Shown: one piece after another, positions 42,726-54,518 of the stretch
Layout of the letters: every line of letters begins with the position of its first letter
Position numbering within the stretch: the first letter of the stretch is position 1
DNA from: Lunularia cruciata
Taxonomy: Eukaryota; Streptophyta; Marchantiopsida; Lunulariales; Lunulariaceae
Assembly: GCA_948567375.1 (NCBI GenBank)
Contig: OX419761.1
Span: forward strand, 28,806,243 to 28,870,242
Direction: 5' to 3'
DNA: 64,000 nt
The notes under the pieces: model-generated
What the model saw: only the letters and a program-made list of their open reading frames with translations
Database searches by the model: none
Told to the model about the DNA's origin: nothing
Program-made: the position numbers and the translations under genes

Positions 42726-44179
42726 TCGCTGTTTTCGACGATGAAGGTAGTACTCTTAACCACTTTCATTAACCACGAAAAACCCGTGTTCAAAAGGATT
42801 GGTAGCTAAGGAAAGTTTTAGGAGGCGTGGTCGCAATGGTGCACTCCCATCCAAGATCGCAGTTGAATTGAGGAACCTAGTCATTGGTTTGTTCTAAAGT
42901 TTGCAGGGGTGTTTCAAATACAGTCGAGAGGTCGCACTAGACTTGGACCAAACCAGAACGCAGCGTCGTTTATGCCTCGTACCCCGTGATGCGATAACGT
43001 TATGTCCAGCAGCACATTTTACTCACGTAAAAACCATGCAGTTAGGTGCCATTGAGAATTCAGTGTGTCCCGAGCGGAATACGGATCATGTACAGTCTTC
43101 GCTTGCTTTCAAAAGAAACTGTTTCATGGCATCAATGGCAATAATGTTCTGCTCAAAGATTTACTTCGAAGTTTACTGGGTTCGAATGCAGAAAATGCAC
43201 GCAAAATTCTACAGTTGATTTCATTCGTGTTCGACATTCACAACTGCAGAGTTTATGACTTGTGTTACACACCTTAAGTTCTGGATACTCCATCTTCCTC
43301 CAACCCTTCAAGGTGATATCTCCGCGTGATTAAGACTTGCCACCTCCTCACCACAAATGCGATGCATGCAGTTTCGTGTTGCTCCGCTAGGCTAGGTTCC
43401 GCTGGGTAGGTGGATGGTGTGTGGTTGAGTATGTGTCAATGTCTACATTACAAGCGGATAAAGCGTCCAAGGAGTAGACTGAAATAGTTACATACTGTGC
43501 ACCAGTCCGACATACTGTACACCAGTCCGATCCTGTCCATCTCTCCTCTCCCCCACTCAGGTGAAGTTTATGAAGGCTGTCTGCAAGATTTTTGAGGTAC
43601 CTTGCATGCAACATTACCAACCTCCCGTAAGCACTTCCTTTCTACTGATAAGGAAGTAACTGTCGAAGACATGATAAGTAAACCCTAGATTCCCTCAGTT
43701 CAGGCTTATAATTGTGTTAACAGCCACAAATGTTGAGTTTCTAGCAAGTATCACTTCAAGAGAAATTTGTTCTCGACAACCTGGTATCCTTTAACAACCC
43801 AAACAGATCAGACCCCTAATACCATTTTTTCTCCACATCATACCATGCTCGATGGCAGTCCAGCTTAATGCAAGGACCAGTTTCGTCGATGTCACTCCAA
43901 GCAATATACACTATCGAAAAACTGAACTTGTAAAGCTGATGAACTCCTTGAAACATTGCTGAAAGATGAAACAAAGTGGTACTTGATGATCTGTAACGAG
44001 ATATCACTTTATTGACATGTTACCTACCTGGCCTGGTTCATTTTGGCACAGATCTATGGGGTCGGAAAAACTTTCAAGGTGATCAACACTTAAGGACAAG
44101 CTTCATCGCGCGGCCAAAATATAGCCTGTGATTTTTGAGGTCTACGGGTGCGAAATAACGATTTACATGATCCGCAATT
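42726..44179. other. Intergenic, includes 3' flank of 6PGDH
   Basis: No supported gene. A small 20-bp direct repeat (CATACTG-GCACCAGTCCGA type) lies at 43,490-43,530. A minus-strand AATAAA at 44,008-44,013, about 170 bases after the 6PGDH stop, is a candidate polyadenylation signal. Confidence 0.5.
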
Positions 44180-45652
44180 CTACACGTTGGTAACTCTCTT
44201 GTTCTTCTGCGAGATTTTGTACCATTCTGTGTGGAATGCTCCCTCCTTATCGGTACGTTCATAAGTGTGTGCACCAAAATAATCTCTCTGGGCTTGCAAG
44301 AGATTGGCGGGCAGGCGCTCTCTCCGGTAAGAATCAAAGTAAGCAAGACTTGCACTCATACCTGGGGTACTGATTCCAACACCAATGGCTAAACTCACCA
44401 CACGCCTCCAGGCGCTTTGGCGCTCAACCATCTCCTTCGCAAACTCAGGATCTATGAGCAAACTTGCAATGTTCGACTCCCGGTCATAGGCTGCCTTAAT
44501 TCGACCTAAGAATTTCGCACGGATAATACAACCTCCCTTCCAGATCCTGGAGATTTCACCGAGATTTAAGTTCCAGTTCTTTTCCATACCCTTGGCACGG
44601 ATAAGATTCATTCCTTGAGCATAACTGCAGATCTTGGATGCGTAAAGAGCCTTACGCACGTCATCTACGAGCTGCTTCTTGTCTACATCCTTCTGAGCCA
44701 AAATGTCTCCCACACCCTGTTCCCTGAAAGCCTTAGCGGCTAGTACACGTTCCTCCTTCAGTCCACTCAGAAAGCGGGAATCCAAAGAGGCAGCGATGGT
44801 GGGAATGGCTATCGAGAGCTCTGCCGCTTGTTGGACAGTCCACTTCCCGGTTCCCTTCATACCAGTTTTGTCAAGAATTTTATCCACCAACTCCCCTTGC
44901 GCTTCCTCATCTTTGACTCCAAAGATGTCAGCAGTGATCTCGATTAAAAAGCTCTCTAACTCTCCACGGTTCCACTCACTAAACGCCTCATGAAGCTCTG
45001 CATTGGACAATCCTCCAACAGATTTTAACACATCATACGCTTCTGAAATGAGCTGCATGTCTCCATACTCAATTCCATTATGCACCATCTTGACAAAGTT
45101 TCCAGCTCCACCAGGCCCGATGTACGTCACGCAGGGACCATCATCAACCTGCGCCGCCACCTTTTGAACAATATCCTCAATATACTTGTAAGCATCTAGC
45201 GTGCCTCCGGGCATCATCGAAGGTCCTCTGCGAGCCCCTTCCTCTCCACCAGACACTCCCATACCGAGGTAGTGAAGTCCTTTCTCCTTCACGAGAGCAG
45301 CGCGCTTCTCTGTGTTCTCGTACCACTCGTTGCCTCCATCGATTATGCAATCTCCAGGCTCCAAAAACGCAGAAAGAGTTGCAATCGTCTGATCTACAGG
45401 GGCTCCGGCTTTCACAAGGATGATGATGGCCCGGGGCTTCGCAATTGACATCACAAATTCCTTCGGGTCATAGAACCCTTTCAAAGGTAGATCGCCTTCT
45501 ATCTTCGCCCGTTCGACCGCTTCATCAACCTTGCTGTTGGTCCTATTGTAAACAGAAATGGGAAATCCCTTCTCAGCAATATTGAGCGCCAGATTCTGGC
45601 CCATCACGGCCAATCCCGCCAACCCGATCCTCGACAACCCTTGATCCGCCAT
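44180..45652 (-). CDS. 6PGD: 6-phosphogluconate dehydrogenase, decarboxylating (cytosolic type)
   Basis: 490 residues, uninterrupted, the usual length. N-terminal Rossmann motif GLAGLAVMGQNLALNI (10-25) and NRT at 36-38 for NADP+; IIDGGNEWYENT (103-114); GMGVSGGEEGARRGPSMMPG (130-149) binding the phosphate; FVKMVHNGIEYGDMQ (187-201) with catalytic Lys188 and Glu195; all-helical C-terminal domain with FDSYRRERLPANLLQAQRD and FGAHTYERTDKEG. It oxidises 6-phosphogluconate to ribulose 5-phosphate, CO2 and NADPH in the pentose phosphate pathway, as a homodimer. There is no transit peptide and the C-terminus (RVTNV) is not a PTS1, so cytosolic. An intronless coding region is common for plant 6PGDH genes. 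Confidence 0.97.
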   Translation of the reverse strand: MADQGLSRIGLAGLAVMGQNLALNIAEKGFPISVYNRTNSKVDEAVERAKIEGDLPLKGFYDPKEFVMSIAKPRAIIILVKAGAPVDQTIATLSAFLEPGDCIIDGGNEWYENTEKRAALVKEKGLHYLGMGVSGGEEGARRGPSMMPGGTLDAYKYIEDIVQKVAAQVDDGPCVTYIGPGGAGNFVKMVHNGIEYGDMQLISEAYDVLKSVGGLSNAELHEAFSEWNRGELESFLIEITADIFGVKDEEAQGELVDKILDKTGMKGTGKWTVQQAAELSIAIPTIAASLDSRFLSGLKEERVLAAKAFREQGVGDILAQKDVDKKQLVDDVRKALYASKICSYAQGMNLIRAKGMEKNWNLNLGEISRIWKGGCIIRAKFLGRIKAAYDRESNIASLLIDPEFAKEMVERQSAWRRVVSLAIGVGISTPGMSASLAYFDSYRRERLPANLLQAQRDYFGAHTYERTDKEGAFHTEWYKISQKNKRVTNV

Positions 45653-46260
45653 GGTTACTCTGCGCGAATCTCCTGGCCCCTCCCCACTTCTGCTTCTCTA
45701 GGCGCACAATGAAGAGAACAATGTCTCTCGTCTTTGCCCTCTCAATTGCTCCCTCTCGCAGACTGCGAATCCTCAGTTTCCTCGTCCCTTTGAACAACCA
45801 ATGATGCAGCGCCACACGAGGACGCCCCAGATCAGGCCAATCAATGGTGCGGACAACCAAAGACCAATTGGATGTTTCTCCAACAGCGAAATCAGTTTGT
45901 GTCACAAATTGCTTTGAATAATAGCATTACATGTACAGGGATTAGTGAACAGGAGTTTCACGATTTGACCTGAACCCCCTGTTGGAAGGAGAAAAGTCCC
46001 GCAGTCTAACGTAGTGGTTTGGCACATTGGAGTCTGAAGGGCTGGTCGAGATGCTTTTTCGCATGAGTGTGCGAAGTTTCTCATTAGGCAACAGAGTCGC
46101 CGCAGACAAGCTTAACAAACGGTCACGTGTCCGCCACGTGTCATCATGAAAGATACTAATGCTCAGCTCGCAACGTCTCAGGGTTAGCAATGTCAGCATC
46201 GCCCGGAACTCATGAATGGCACGCGTTGCCCTTATGGTTTAAATGTCAGCTTCTCCAGGA
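45653..46260. other. 6PGDH 5' leader and upstream region
   Basis: Likely 5' UTR and promoter on the minus strand. Contains an out-of-frame upstream ATG frame (45,905-45,573) overlapping the 6PGDH start, which could be a uORF if transcribed. Nothing else recognised. Confidence 0.45.
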
Positions 46261-46289
46261 CTGCAGGGAGGTGCCCCTTTTCTAAGCTT

Positions 46290-46361
46290 GCCTTATCGTG
46301 GTACTAGATTGATTAGGGGGAACCCTAAACCCCCCTAATCAATCCAGTACCACGATAAGGC
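46290..46361. repeat. 31-bp near-perfect inverted repeat (hairpin)
   Basis: Arm 46,290-46,320 pairs with 46,331-46,361 at 30 of 31 positions; the loop is AACCCTAAAC. Weaker complementarity continues outside both arms (CCCCTTTTCTAAGCTT with AGGCTTTCGGGTTCAAAAAGGG, bulged), to about 46,270-46,390. This could be a small foldback transposon or a miRNA/siRNA-type stem; no terminal duplication identified. Confidence 0.85.
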
Positions 46362-46808
46362 AGGCTTTCGGGTTCAAAAAGGGTGCTTTCGGCTTCCGTA
46401 GGGATCCCGTGAAGTTTTGTACGGGATGTCTGTAAATCCATGATAAGTTGGACGGGGGGTTTTCGATAGCCATACAAACGATGAAAATGGGAGGTGAAAA
46501 TGATAACCCACTGAAAGTTTACTGGTTACTTGGGCTACGTGGGCTTCCCATACAAATTATTTAATATTAATTAATGCAAGTGTATTTGAAACAGATGATT
46601 CGACATGCTCAAAGTTTATTTGAAATGGTTGAGAGAGCACCCATCCACTCTAGTTGGATCTACCAAGAGAATTCAAAATCACGATACCTCAACATTGACA
46701 ATGTTCCCATGGTGAGTTTAAGTGGTGTCACATAGAGTACCCATATGTGATGGATTTAGCAAGGAGAATTCAAAATCAAGAAACCTTTCACATATGAGGA
46801 TGAGTTAA
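46362..46808. other. Unassigned
   Basis: No gene seen. Contains a short stem ATCCCGT...ACGGGAT at about 46,404-46,428. Confidence 0.5.
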
Positions 46809-47951
46809 GTTGAAAAAAACCAAGGAGAGAAATAGTCTAATGGAAGATCAAAATAAAAAGTAATATTGGAAATGCTCAAGTAAGTGAAATTCAAAATACC
46901 TAGCATGGGCTTGGGGCTTTGGTATTTATAGTGAAATAGCACAAGGTTCTTGAGAAGTTGCCCCCTTGAGGCCGTCTTCTTGGAGTGCTAGCTAAGTTAT
47001 TGAGAAGCTTTCAAGGCAACTTCCTTCTAGAAACCACCTACTTGGCACACAAGCTAAGTTAGTCATTAACTTAGGTGTGCAAGTTACCCAATCTTTGAAA
47101 AGTATTATAAGTTTACTACCAAGAAACTTCCTAAGTGCTTCTCGAATTCTGAGCCGGCTTGTCTCTCACTCAAGATGAACCTCTGATGGCTATTATGGTA
47201 GCGCACCATGGACTAAGAAGGCAAGGAACCCCAACTCCATCATACTCCTCCAAGGCTAACACTCCAAGACTCAAGACATTGCTCACTAGAGAACTCAATG
47301 AGAGAGAGATAGTTGCAATGAAAGGATGATGAGTACCTCCTCACCCCTTGTTTATATACTTGTGAAATAGTTACATACCAAAGTTACTAATTACCACAAT
47401 AACTCAAGTTACTAGACTAAAAGTCAAGTAAAGTAAAAAGTAGAAAAGAATATCCATTCACATGGGCATATTCTCCTAAGCATGTGGTCTTATCTTGACC
47501 CAACCACTAAGTCAAGGATTCCTTCACATGGGCTATCCTTGGACTAAAGAAGAATCCAAAATAAAAAGGCTTGCGGGCCCAAGAGTTCTCAACTCTTTCC
47601 TCAAAGCCAAACACCTAGGAATAATACCAAGTCAAAACACTAAAATCTAAAATAGTGGTGCTCATCTTTTCTATTTCCTCTAAAGTAAGGTCCCCTCTAT
47701 CTTAGCTATGACTAAATTTAGCTAACCATGACTAATATAGAACCATCTTTTATCTTTATATAAATAATATCTCTTAAGTACTTGTAATACCAAGCTGAAT
47801 ATCACAATACCACACACGTGCACAAATGGGGGTCATAGAACATTCCATCGAGAAGCTTCCTAGATGCTTCTAGTATATTCTTAACTACATTTGGCTTATT
47901 TTACTAACTCATTAGCCTCTGCTAACTTGTCTGACTCCATATTATTACATC
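46809..47951 (-). repeat. LTR remnants related to element A
   Basis: 46,809-47,190 matches the LTR of A from ACCAAGGAGAGAAATAG through TACCTAGCATG and GGCTTTGGTAT to AAACTTCCTAAGTGCTTCT. 47,848-47,951 matches its last ~100 bases (GAGAAGCTTCCTAGATGCTT to CCATATTATTACA). Between them about 660 bp of unrelated, unidentified sequence. Either a solo LTR with an insertion or two overlapping LTR pieces. Confidence 0.75.
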
Positions 47952-49626
47952 AATAGTAACATCATAGGGAAAAGTGAATCAATCTTGAGGTCGGTATCAC
48001 CTTTGCTAGCCAATTGCATGACCACTGCTATCTATTAAGAGTTCAAAGAAGGGTGAGGAGAAATGTTCACCATTAAGAAATTTGAGAGGAAAAGAGAAGG
48101 GATCTTGTGAAATATGCACATTTATCGCTATGCCATTATTAAGTACACACAAATTATTGCAAATAGAAATAAAGAAGTCCATATCTCCATGTCTAAAAAT
48201 CCAACTTTCACATGTGGAAACAAGTTACAATGATGAGTGGAGAGACTACAAAGAGTCTTGAGGTTTAGAGGAATGGAGTGAGGAGGAGAACAATGATATA
48301 CACATTTTTGCAATGTGGTGGGAATTTATCCATGGGTAGAGATCTTGTCATGCCATTTGTAGTGTCGAATCTAGATTGCTCGGACATTGGAGTACTAGTA
48401 TTAGTAGTTAGAGGTATTTTGGCGGTTACTCATAGACTACTTTCTGATGGTCAGATTTTGTGTTTAGGGTACTACCTTCATGGTGGTGCCCATTGTCATT
48501 TGCACTGTCCGTGCCGTCAATAGGACCATTGGGATGGTCTTGATACTCCTGATGGTCTTGAAATCAAGAGTATACCTTGGAAGTGCAACTCTAGAGAGCT
48601 CACTTCTCTGATGTTGAGCCTTCAAGTTCTTGGCTAGAGTGGACAAAAAGCCGGTGAGTGTCACCTGGAGTCTCTTAGCTAGAGTGGGTGTGGCTTGACT
48701 GTAATCAATGTCCAATTGTTGGCAAGTTGTTGAGGATCAGATCAAGTATTGATCTGAGTTCAATTGATTCAATTGTAAACAATTTGATTACATTAGAGAA
48801 GTGAGTAAGGGAGAAATTGGGTGCAAGAACAACAAGTGTTGGTGGTATCTCTAAGCTCGGTGGATTGTGGTGTCTCGATTGAGTAGTTCAGATTTCCCTA
48901 AGAGAGTGTGTGTGCGGAAGCGCTGGCAAAATTTGAAGCCAAGGAAGAAGTAATTTTCAAGTGGTAGCTGTGATTTTGAGCTTAAGACCAATTTGTTATG
49001 AGTTGAGTTCAGAAATTGAAATTGAAGGTGGCGTTGAGAGAAGATCCTTGCAAATTGAAGATTGGACAAAACTCATCTTTCCAATTTGGCTCGAGTGAAG
49101 AGTTAGCTGAGGATTTAGTGGTCAGCCATTTTTAGGGATTTATGTCAGATTTTATGTCAGATTTACATAAAATTTTACATAAAATTTTATGAAAGAGTTA
49201 CGTCAAATTATGGCGAGAAGAACTTGAATTTGATCCTTGGTGATCCTTGTAGCTCAAGAAATAGATAGTTACTCCAATTATGTCAAATGCCAAATGGTTG
49301 TAGAGTCAATCTTGTGTTGATTTATGAGATGGAGGGTTGTTGTTTAGCATTCTTGTGATTGGACCCCCTCCATTCTCTGCTTCTTGTTTGTGCACTGTGT
49401 TTGTGTGAGGTGCCCTAAAATTTGAGCCTTGGTGCTCTAGTGTGCTCTTGATATTGAGGCTGGAGTAATCACCAGTCATACTATCTTTGTTTCTCTCTGG
49501 TGAGGCAAGAAGTGATGACCTGTAGATCGTGAAAATGCATGTTGTGATGGTAGATTACAGGTCGCCCTTGCCTCTAATGTAGTTGTCTCAATTACAATTA
49601 CATTAGTGAATAGTGTTCCGTTAGTT
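47952..49626. other. Unassigned; possible 5' LTR/leader of element C
   Basis: No gene supported. It precedes gag of element C directly and so may hold its 5' LTR, but no second LTR copy is in the window (the 3' end of C lies beyond the insertion of E), so this cannot be shown. 49,140-49,190 contains short repeats of TTTATGTCAGA and ACATAAAATTTT. Confidence 0.4.
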
Positions 49627-49720
49627 TTGGCACTTTGTGGTGCTTGATTGGTATTGGCACTTGGTGGTGCTTGGTTGGTGTTTGCACTTGGAGGTGTTGG
49701 CACTTGGTGGGGTACTTGCT
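49627..49720. repeat. Degenerate short tandem repeat
   Basis: About four imperfect units of the type TTGGCACTTGGTGGTGCTTGG, 16-27 bp each, just upstream of gag of element C. Confidence 0.7.
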
Positions 49721-49749
49721 ATCGCACATTTGTGGTTGCGGTTACTTTG

Positions 49750-51003
49750 TCATGACAGAGTTCTTTGGGGATTCCAGAGGAGATAGCCTTGCAGTACGCA
49801 ATGGATTTACTCAGAGTGGCGCTCAATATCAGCCCGTATCTTAGGTCCCAATGAGGAAGGAGATTGACTTTGAGTTGGAGTTTGACACAAGAGTTGATCT
49901 AGTTGAAAGTGCACTTGTCATGTCTACACCATTGTTGTAGGACATGGACAAGATTTATGGGGCCTCCAAAGGCCCTAGGCGTTACTCTGGTATAGTGGGT
50001 ACAATTGAGTTGGATAACTTCATCTAGGAGCTTGATAGTTGGGTGATCTATAGCAGATGCGGAACCCAACTTTGTTCATACCTTTCATGGCATGGAAGGG
50101 GTTGTTTCAGCATTAAGAGGGTCCATCGATGGATGACTGCCATGAGTTCAAGAGAGCTCATTTAGAAGAGATTGAGTTATGGAGACAATATTGGTCTCCG
50201 AATTATATCTCTATCACTTCAGACTTGGTTGCCAAGAGTAGATCGGCTGTACCTACGAGTTCTAGCTCAAGTAGTGTTGGTGGAGCTAGTGGAGGTGCAC
50301 TAGTTGGAGATAATGTTACCATGAGTAGAGGTACCACTACAAGAGATGGTGTTGTATTGAGGTTTAACCCCATGATGGAGTTCTTCTAGTGTTTGAAGCA
50401 AAACTACCTGGGAGTGCAGACTGACAAGCTGAGAAGCTTGCAGGAGTTCCAACAAAAGGTTGGAGAGAGCTTACGCAAGGCATACACTTACATGAGGCGG
50501 CTGATCAGTTTCACTCAAGGAGTTATTGAGGCCCAGGCAGTCCAGTTTTGGTATGGGATATTGGACAAGGAGTTGCGACGTAGAGTTCGTGATGCTATGT
50601 TGTTACGGGGCTACTTTGCCTACTTTGGCAGTGGTCTTTGGTTTGGCTGAGCGTATTGAGCTCAACATGGTGGAAAAGAGAGTGGTGACATCTGGATTTG
50701 GTAGGGAGACCTCATCCACAATTGTTATTTCTTCTAGAGTGCAATAGAGTGCACCACGCCTAGTTGGTTTTTGAGGACAAGGTGGACAACCCAGATCCTA
50801 TGGAGCGGGTGGAGGGCCTAGTGGAGTTAGACCCTTACCTTCATTTTTGGGTCAGCAGCCAGCCAATTTGTTGGACTTGTGGTGGACCTCACCATCGGAG
50901 AGAGTGTACTTAGGGTAGTGGACTTGATACCTCTAGTGCATCACAACCAGCACAAAGGCAGTGTGAGCATTGCCACAGATTTGGTCACACTAGTGACCGG
51001 TGC
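49750..51003 (+). pseudogene. Element C gag
   Basis: Frames 50,129-50,389 and 50,393-50,650 hold the capsid (DDCHEFKRAHLEE region, then GVQTDKLRSLQEFQQ, YTYMRRLISFTQG, EAQAVQFWYGILDKELRRR). Two nucleocapsid knuckles follow in other frames: CWTCGGPHHRREC at 50,869-50,907 and CEHCHRFGHTSDRC at 50,962-51,003. After these comes a Gly/Arg-rich stretch. Several frameshifts and stops. Confidence 0.8.
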
Positions 51004-51561
51004 TTTGACCTACACCCAAAGTTATGGAGTGGTAGGGCTGCTATGATAGGTAGTAGAGGAGCTCCAGTTCATGGAGGACAAGGTGGTAGAGGTGGTAGTA
51101 GAGGATCTACACCTAGTAGAGGTGCAATATCTACCCTTACTTTGGATTGAGCAATTGGAGCAAAGATTGCATAGTATGGCTATTGCTCTGAGGAGATCAG
51201 ATTCAGGTGCTGAGGCTTCCACCTCATGTACTTGTGATAGAGATGCTTTGGACTGCATGTGCGGAGCAACATAGGTGGATGCATCTACAACAGTGACTAG
51301 GACTGCAGTACGTGCTCTAGAGCCTAGAGGAGCATCAATGGAGTTGGACACATAGAGAGGAGAGGTTGGGAGACAGGTCAAACTCCCCTAATCTTTCACA
51401 ATATCTGAGGCATTGCAGATGACATCCATGGTTCCTAGACATCCTAGTGCAGGTGTGGTAGGCGGTGCTGGAATACATGATAGACTACTTGCTAGTCAAC
51501 CACCTGCTATTACATAGACTAAGTCTAGCACAATGTTGGGGGCGGCTCAGCTGATTATGCG

Positions 51562-51889
51562 GTGCCCTTTGTTTTCACCAATGACATGTTTACATTGGGA
51601 GTTGACCGAGCTCCAGTGTTCAAGTTGGCTGCCATACTTTGTGAGAGTAGAGATGATGTGGTTCCTACTGCTAGAGCAAAGATGGTTGATAGTGGAGCTG
51701 ACTTGGTTGAGGAGCATGGGATCCGTTCAGCGACCAATGGCTTATGGCAGGCAACAATGGCTAGATTGGAGGAGTTGCCAACTAGACCGGCCTTTGAGAG
51801 AGTGCGGTTCACACTTGGTGTTGTCCTATTGGATAACCAAAGGGGGATTTTCAGTTTGGTGGGACCTTCAGGGAAGGTCTATACATCAC
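51562..51889 (+). pseudogene. Element C gag-protease linker, cut by solo LTR
   Basis: The open frame reads DMFTLGVDRAPVFKLAAILC through ERVRFTLGVVLLDNQ and is interrupted at 51,889 by the solo LTR; the protease resumes at about 53,803. The sequence itself has no catalytic motif. Confidence 0.65.
51885..51889. repeat. Solo-LTR target duplication (left)
   Basis: ATCAC, compare ACCAC at 53,798-53,802 (four of five match). Confidence 0.6.
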
Positions 51890-53797
51890 TGTGACAACCC
51901 GGCAAATATCACTTTTGCGGTAATTGGGTAAGTAAAGTTTGTTCTTGCAAAGATATGATTCAGAATTGGTCAAATGCATAGTCAAACAGTAACATGTAGT
52001 TCTTCTTGGGTTCCTCTTTAATCTCGTAGGTAGAAACTACACCTAAAAGAGAGTAACAAGCTCACAATCTTGACAACTTGTCACAAATACACACAATAAC
52101 AAATTTTGTCACAACAAATCTTGATTGTGATGATTCAGATTCTCTCAAAGACGGCACTTCATTGCAAAAATGACTTTGCCTCAGAATTGTGTTCCACCCC
52201 TCCACTAAAGGCACAACTTCCTTGATCAAAATTGCTTCACATCAACTTTGTGTTGCACTCACAAATGCAGAATACTACTAACACTACAATTCCTCTCAGA
52301 TCTATCAAGGCATTGCTCCGATTGCACTTCACTCAAGATCAAACACACAGAATGAAGATCAAGGCTATAGAATCCAACATCCAACAAACACACTGACTTG
52401 CACTTCAAAATTCTCCTCACACTCACAAACACACACACAAAGTTGACACTCAGAATTAAGCTCAAGCAACGAGCATTGAAATCAACACTTTGCTTTATCT
52501 ATCTTCAGAAATATGAATATTGATTAGCATATTATTGCACATGCTACTCTTAAATAGTGAAGCAATTGACAGTTACTAAAAACTATACCATTCTACAACA
52601 ACTCTTCCTACTTGTAGATCCAAAATGACAAACCACCTCTTCATATCGGCCTCTTCTTATCTCCAAACTATTACTACTCCAATCCGATGTCTACCTCATC
52701 ATCGGCTTTCAAACCTGATGATCTTCCTATTGCTTCTCCTTCTCTGGGTATATCTACCACTACCAAGTCCTTCACTATTTCTACTACTTCTTCACTAGGA
52801 ACTAAATCAAGGTCATGGGTAATCCATCTACTTATTTATCTCCCGACCCACTCTTCTCTAAAGTGTCAAATAACAAATCCAAAGACATCTGAATTCCTAC
52901 TTCTGCAACATCGTGTCGAACTACTATCAATTCCTTTGCTAATTCTACTATATCCTCATCAAGAATTGTAATTGAAAGCATAGGTACACTATCTGTGCCT
53001 TCAATTTGTAACCCACTTTCCCATAATCTCTCATGTAACTGACCCAAAGACACACTTACTATCTGATCCTGCACTTCGGTTTTATTCAATGCTACTATTT
53101 CTCTTCTAGTTCTATCTTATCTTCAATCAAAACTGAAATTGAAGTCATGGGTATCCTAAATATCTTATTTCCTTATCCTAACTATTTTAGATGCTTCAAA
53201 TATCTAACCCGAATACTCCTACATCCGATGTATGACTACCTCGGGTTGAATCATATTTGTCTTGAGGTAAAGTCTTCAAACCCAAAGTCTTGTAAACCCA
53301 AAGTCCAAAGTCTGAAGTCTGAGGTCGTATAGACCCGAAGACATCAACCCGAAGACACTAACTTACTATGTACATCTACTCCCAAAACTTCAAATGCTTG
53401 TAACTTCTTCTATAGACCTTCAAACTCTGTGATTTTGGTGGGTGTGGAAAGTAATGAACGACACACTTCCAACGAGATATAACATGCTTGATTTGGACAT
53501 GTCATTATTGAGATACAACCCCCGCAAGAATCCTAACATGTAACCTCTATTCCGATGCAAAGTACCCTCTTCCGGCGTCTGACCTCCTTCTTCTTCTTCT
53601 TTCTCCTTTGATACGAAGTAAGCTTCTTTGGGTCTGATCCAATCCACGCCCTTCTTCCTCTAACACAAAGCTGACTTCCTTGGGCTTGATCAAAACACAG
53701 GGTTTCTCCTCGTTTCTTCTCCAGTTGGTTTCAATTTGGTTTCAGGAAGGCACTTCTTCTTCTAAACTTGTACAAAATGAAAAATGTGTGTACCACA
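51890..53797 (-). mobile_element. Element D: solo LTR of the B family
   Basis: Starts TGTGACAACCCGGCAAATAT and ends AAAAATGTGTGTACCACA, the reverse complements of the B LTR ends. About 1.9 kb, half the B LTR, so it carries internal deletions. The minus frame 53,089-52,832 (GIQMSLDLLFDTLEKSGSGD) is a diverged part of LTR ORF 2. No internal domain remains, so it arose by LTR-LTR recombination. Confidence 0.85.
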
Positions 53798-54470
53798 ACC
53801 ACAAAGAGTCTTGTTAGACTTTGGTGCGCAACCTCTTATGTTGGGAAGGCTGTAGTAATCGGTTTGGAGTTACGGAAGACCAATGTGGAGAGCTGTCCAT
53901 TTCAGATCCAAACATCTCTAAGTGGTGGTTTGACACAATACATCACACATGGGGAGCTTGTTGTCCAGGTTTAGCCTGATCATCCAACTGATAGCTTGGT
54001 AGTGAGAGCTCATGCTATTGTGACAATAGCTAAGTTATATGATGTGCTAGTTGGGAGGAGTAGTGTTATACTCCATGGGTTTCAATATTGACTATTGGGA
54101 GGAGACAACCTCCCATGGACTAGGTTGGCAGTCTAATGAGAGACGGGTATGTCGCCTATTGATACACTTCAGTAGTGGCAGTCTTGGCTCACTACAGTCT
54201 AGGACCATGGTAGCATCAGTTTTAGCTTTCAGTGGTGCAATTACTTGGCATGGTGACTTGTTGGAGGGGAACACCCTTATAGAGGACACTCCAACACCAG
54301 AGGAGATCACTTGGATTTGGAGTACGAGTGGGATTGTTCCATCCACCTTGGATGTTCCATTGTGCAATTCAGAGGAGGCATTGCAACAACATGCAGATCA
54401 ATTGGAGCAACAAGCTTGGAGTGGAGCCTTTGTACCATTGGCAAATGAGTGTGATGATAAGCCTCCATAG
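53798..54470 (+). pseudogene. Element C aspartic protease
   Basis: After the solo LTR, the frame reads VLLDFGAQPLMLG, where retropepsins have LLDSGAxxxxM; Ser is replaced by Phe as read. It continues RPNHPTDS-like sequence, then DVLVG and, from 54,051, YSMGFNIDYWEETTSHGLGW and an acidic C-terminus to 54,470. The frame runs on into the methyltransferase, broken only by TAG at 54,468 and 54,513. Confidence 0.75.
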
Positions 54471-54518
54471 TCTATTACTTTGACACCTCTAGATACCACA
54501 CTCATTGCTTGGTAGTAT

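Noticed and set aside
45573..45905. 110-codon minus ORF overlapping the 6PGDH start
   Set aside because: Out of frame with 6PGDH, no domain; at most a uORF, so not listed as a gene.
49627..49720. Coding repeat at the gag N-terminus
   Set aside because: No continuous frame links it to gag; treated as a degenerate tandem repeat.
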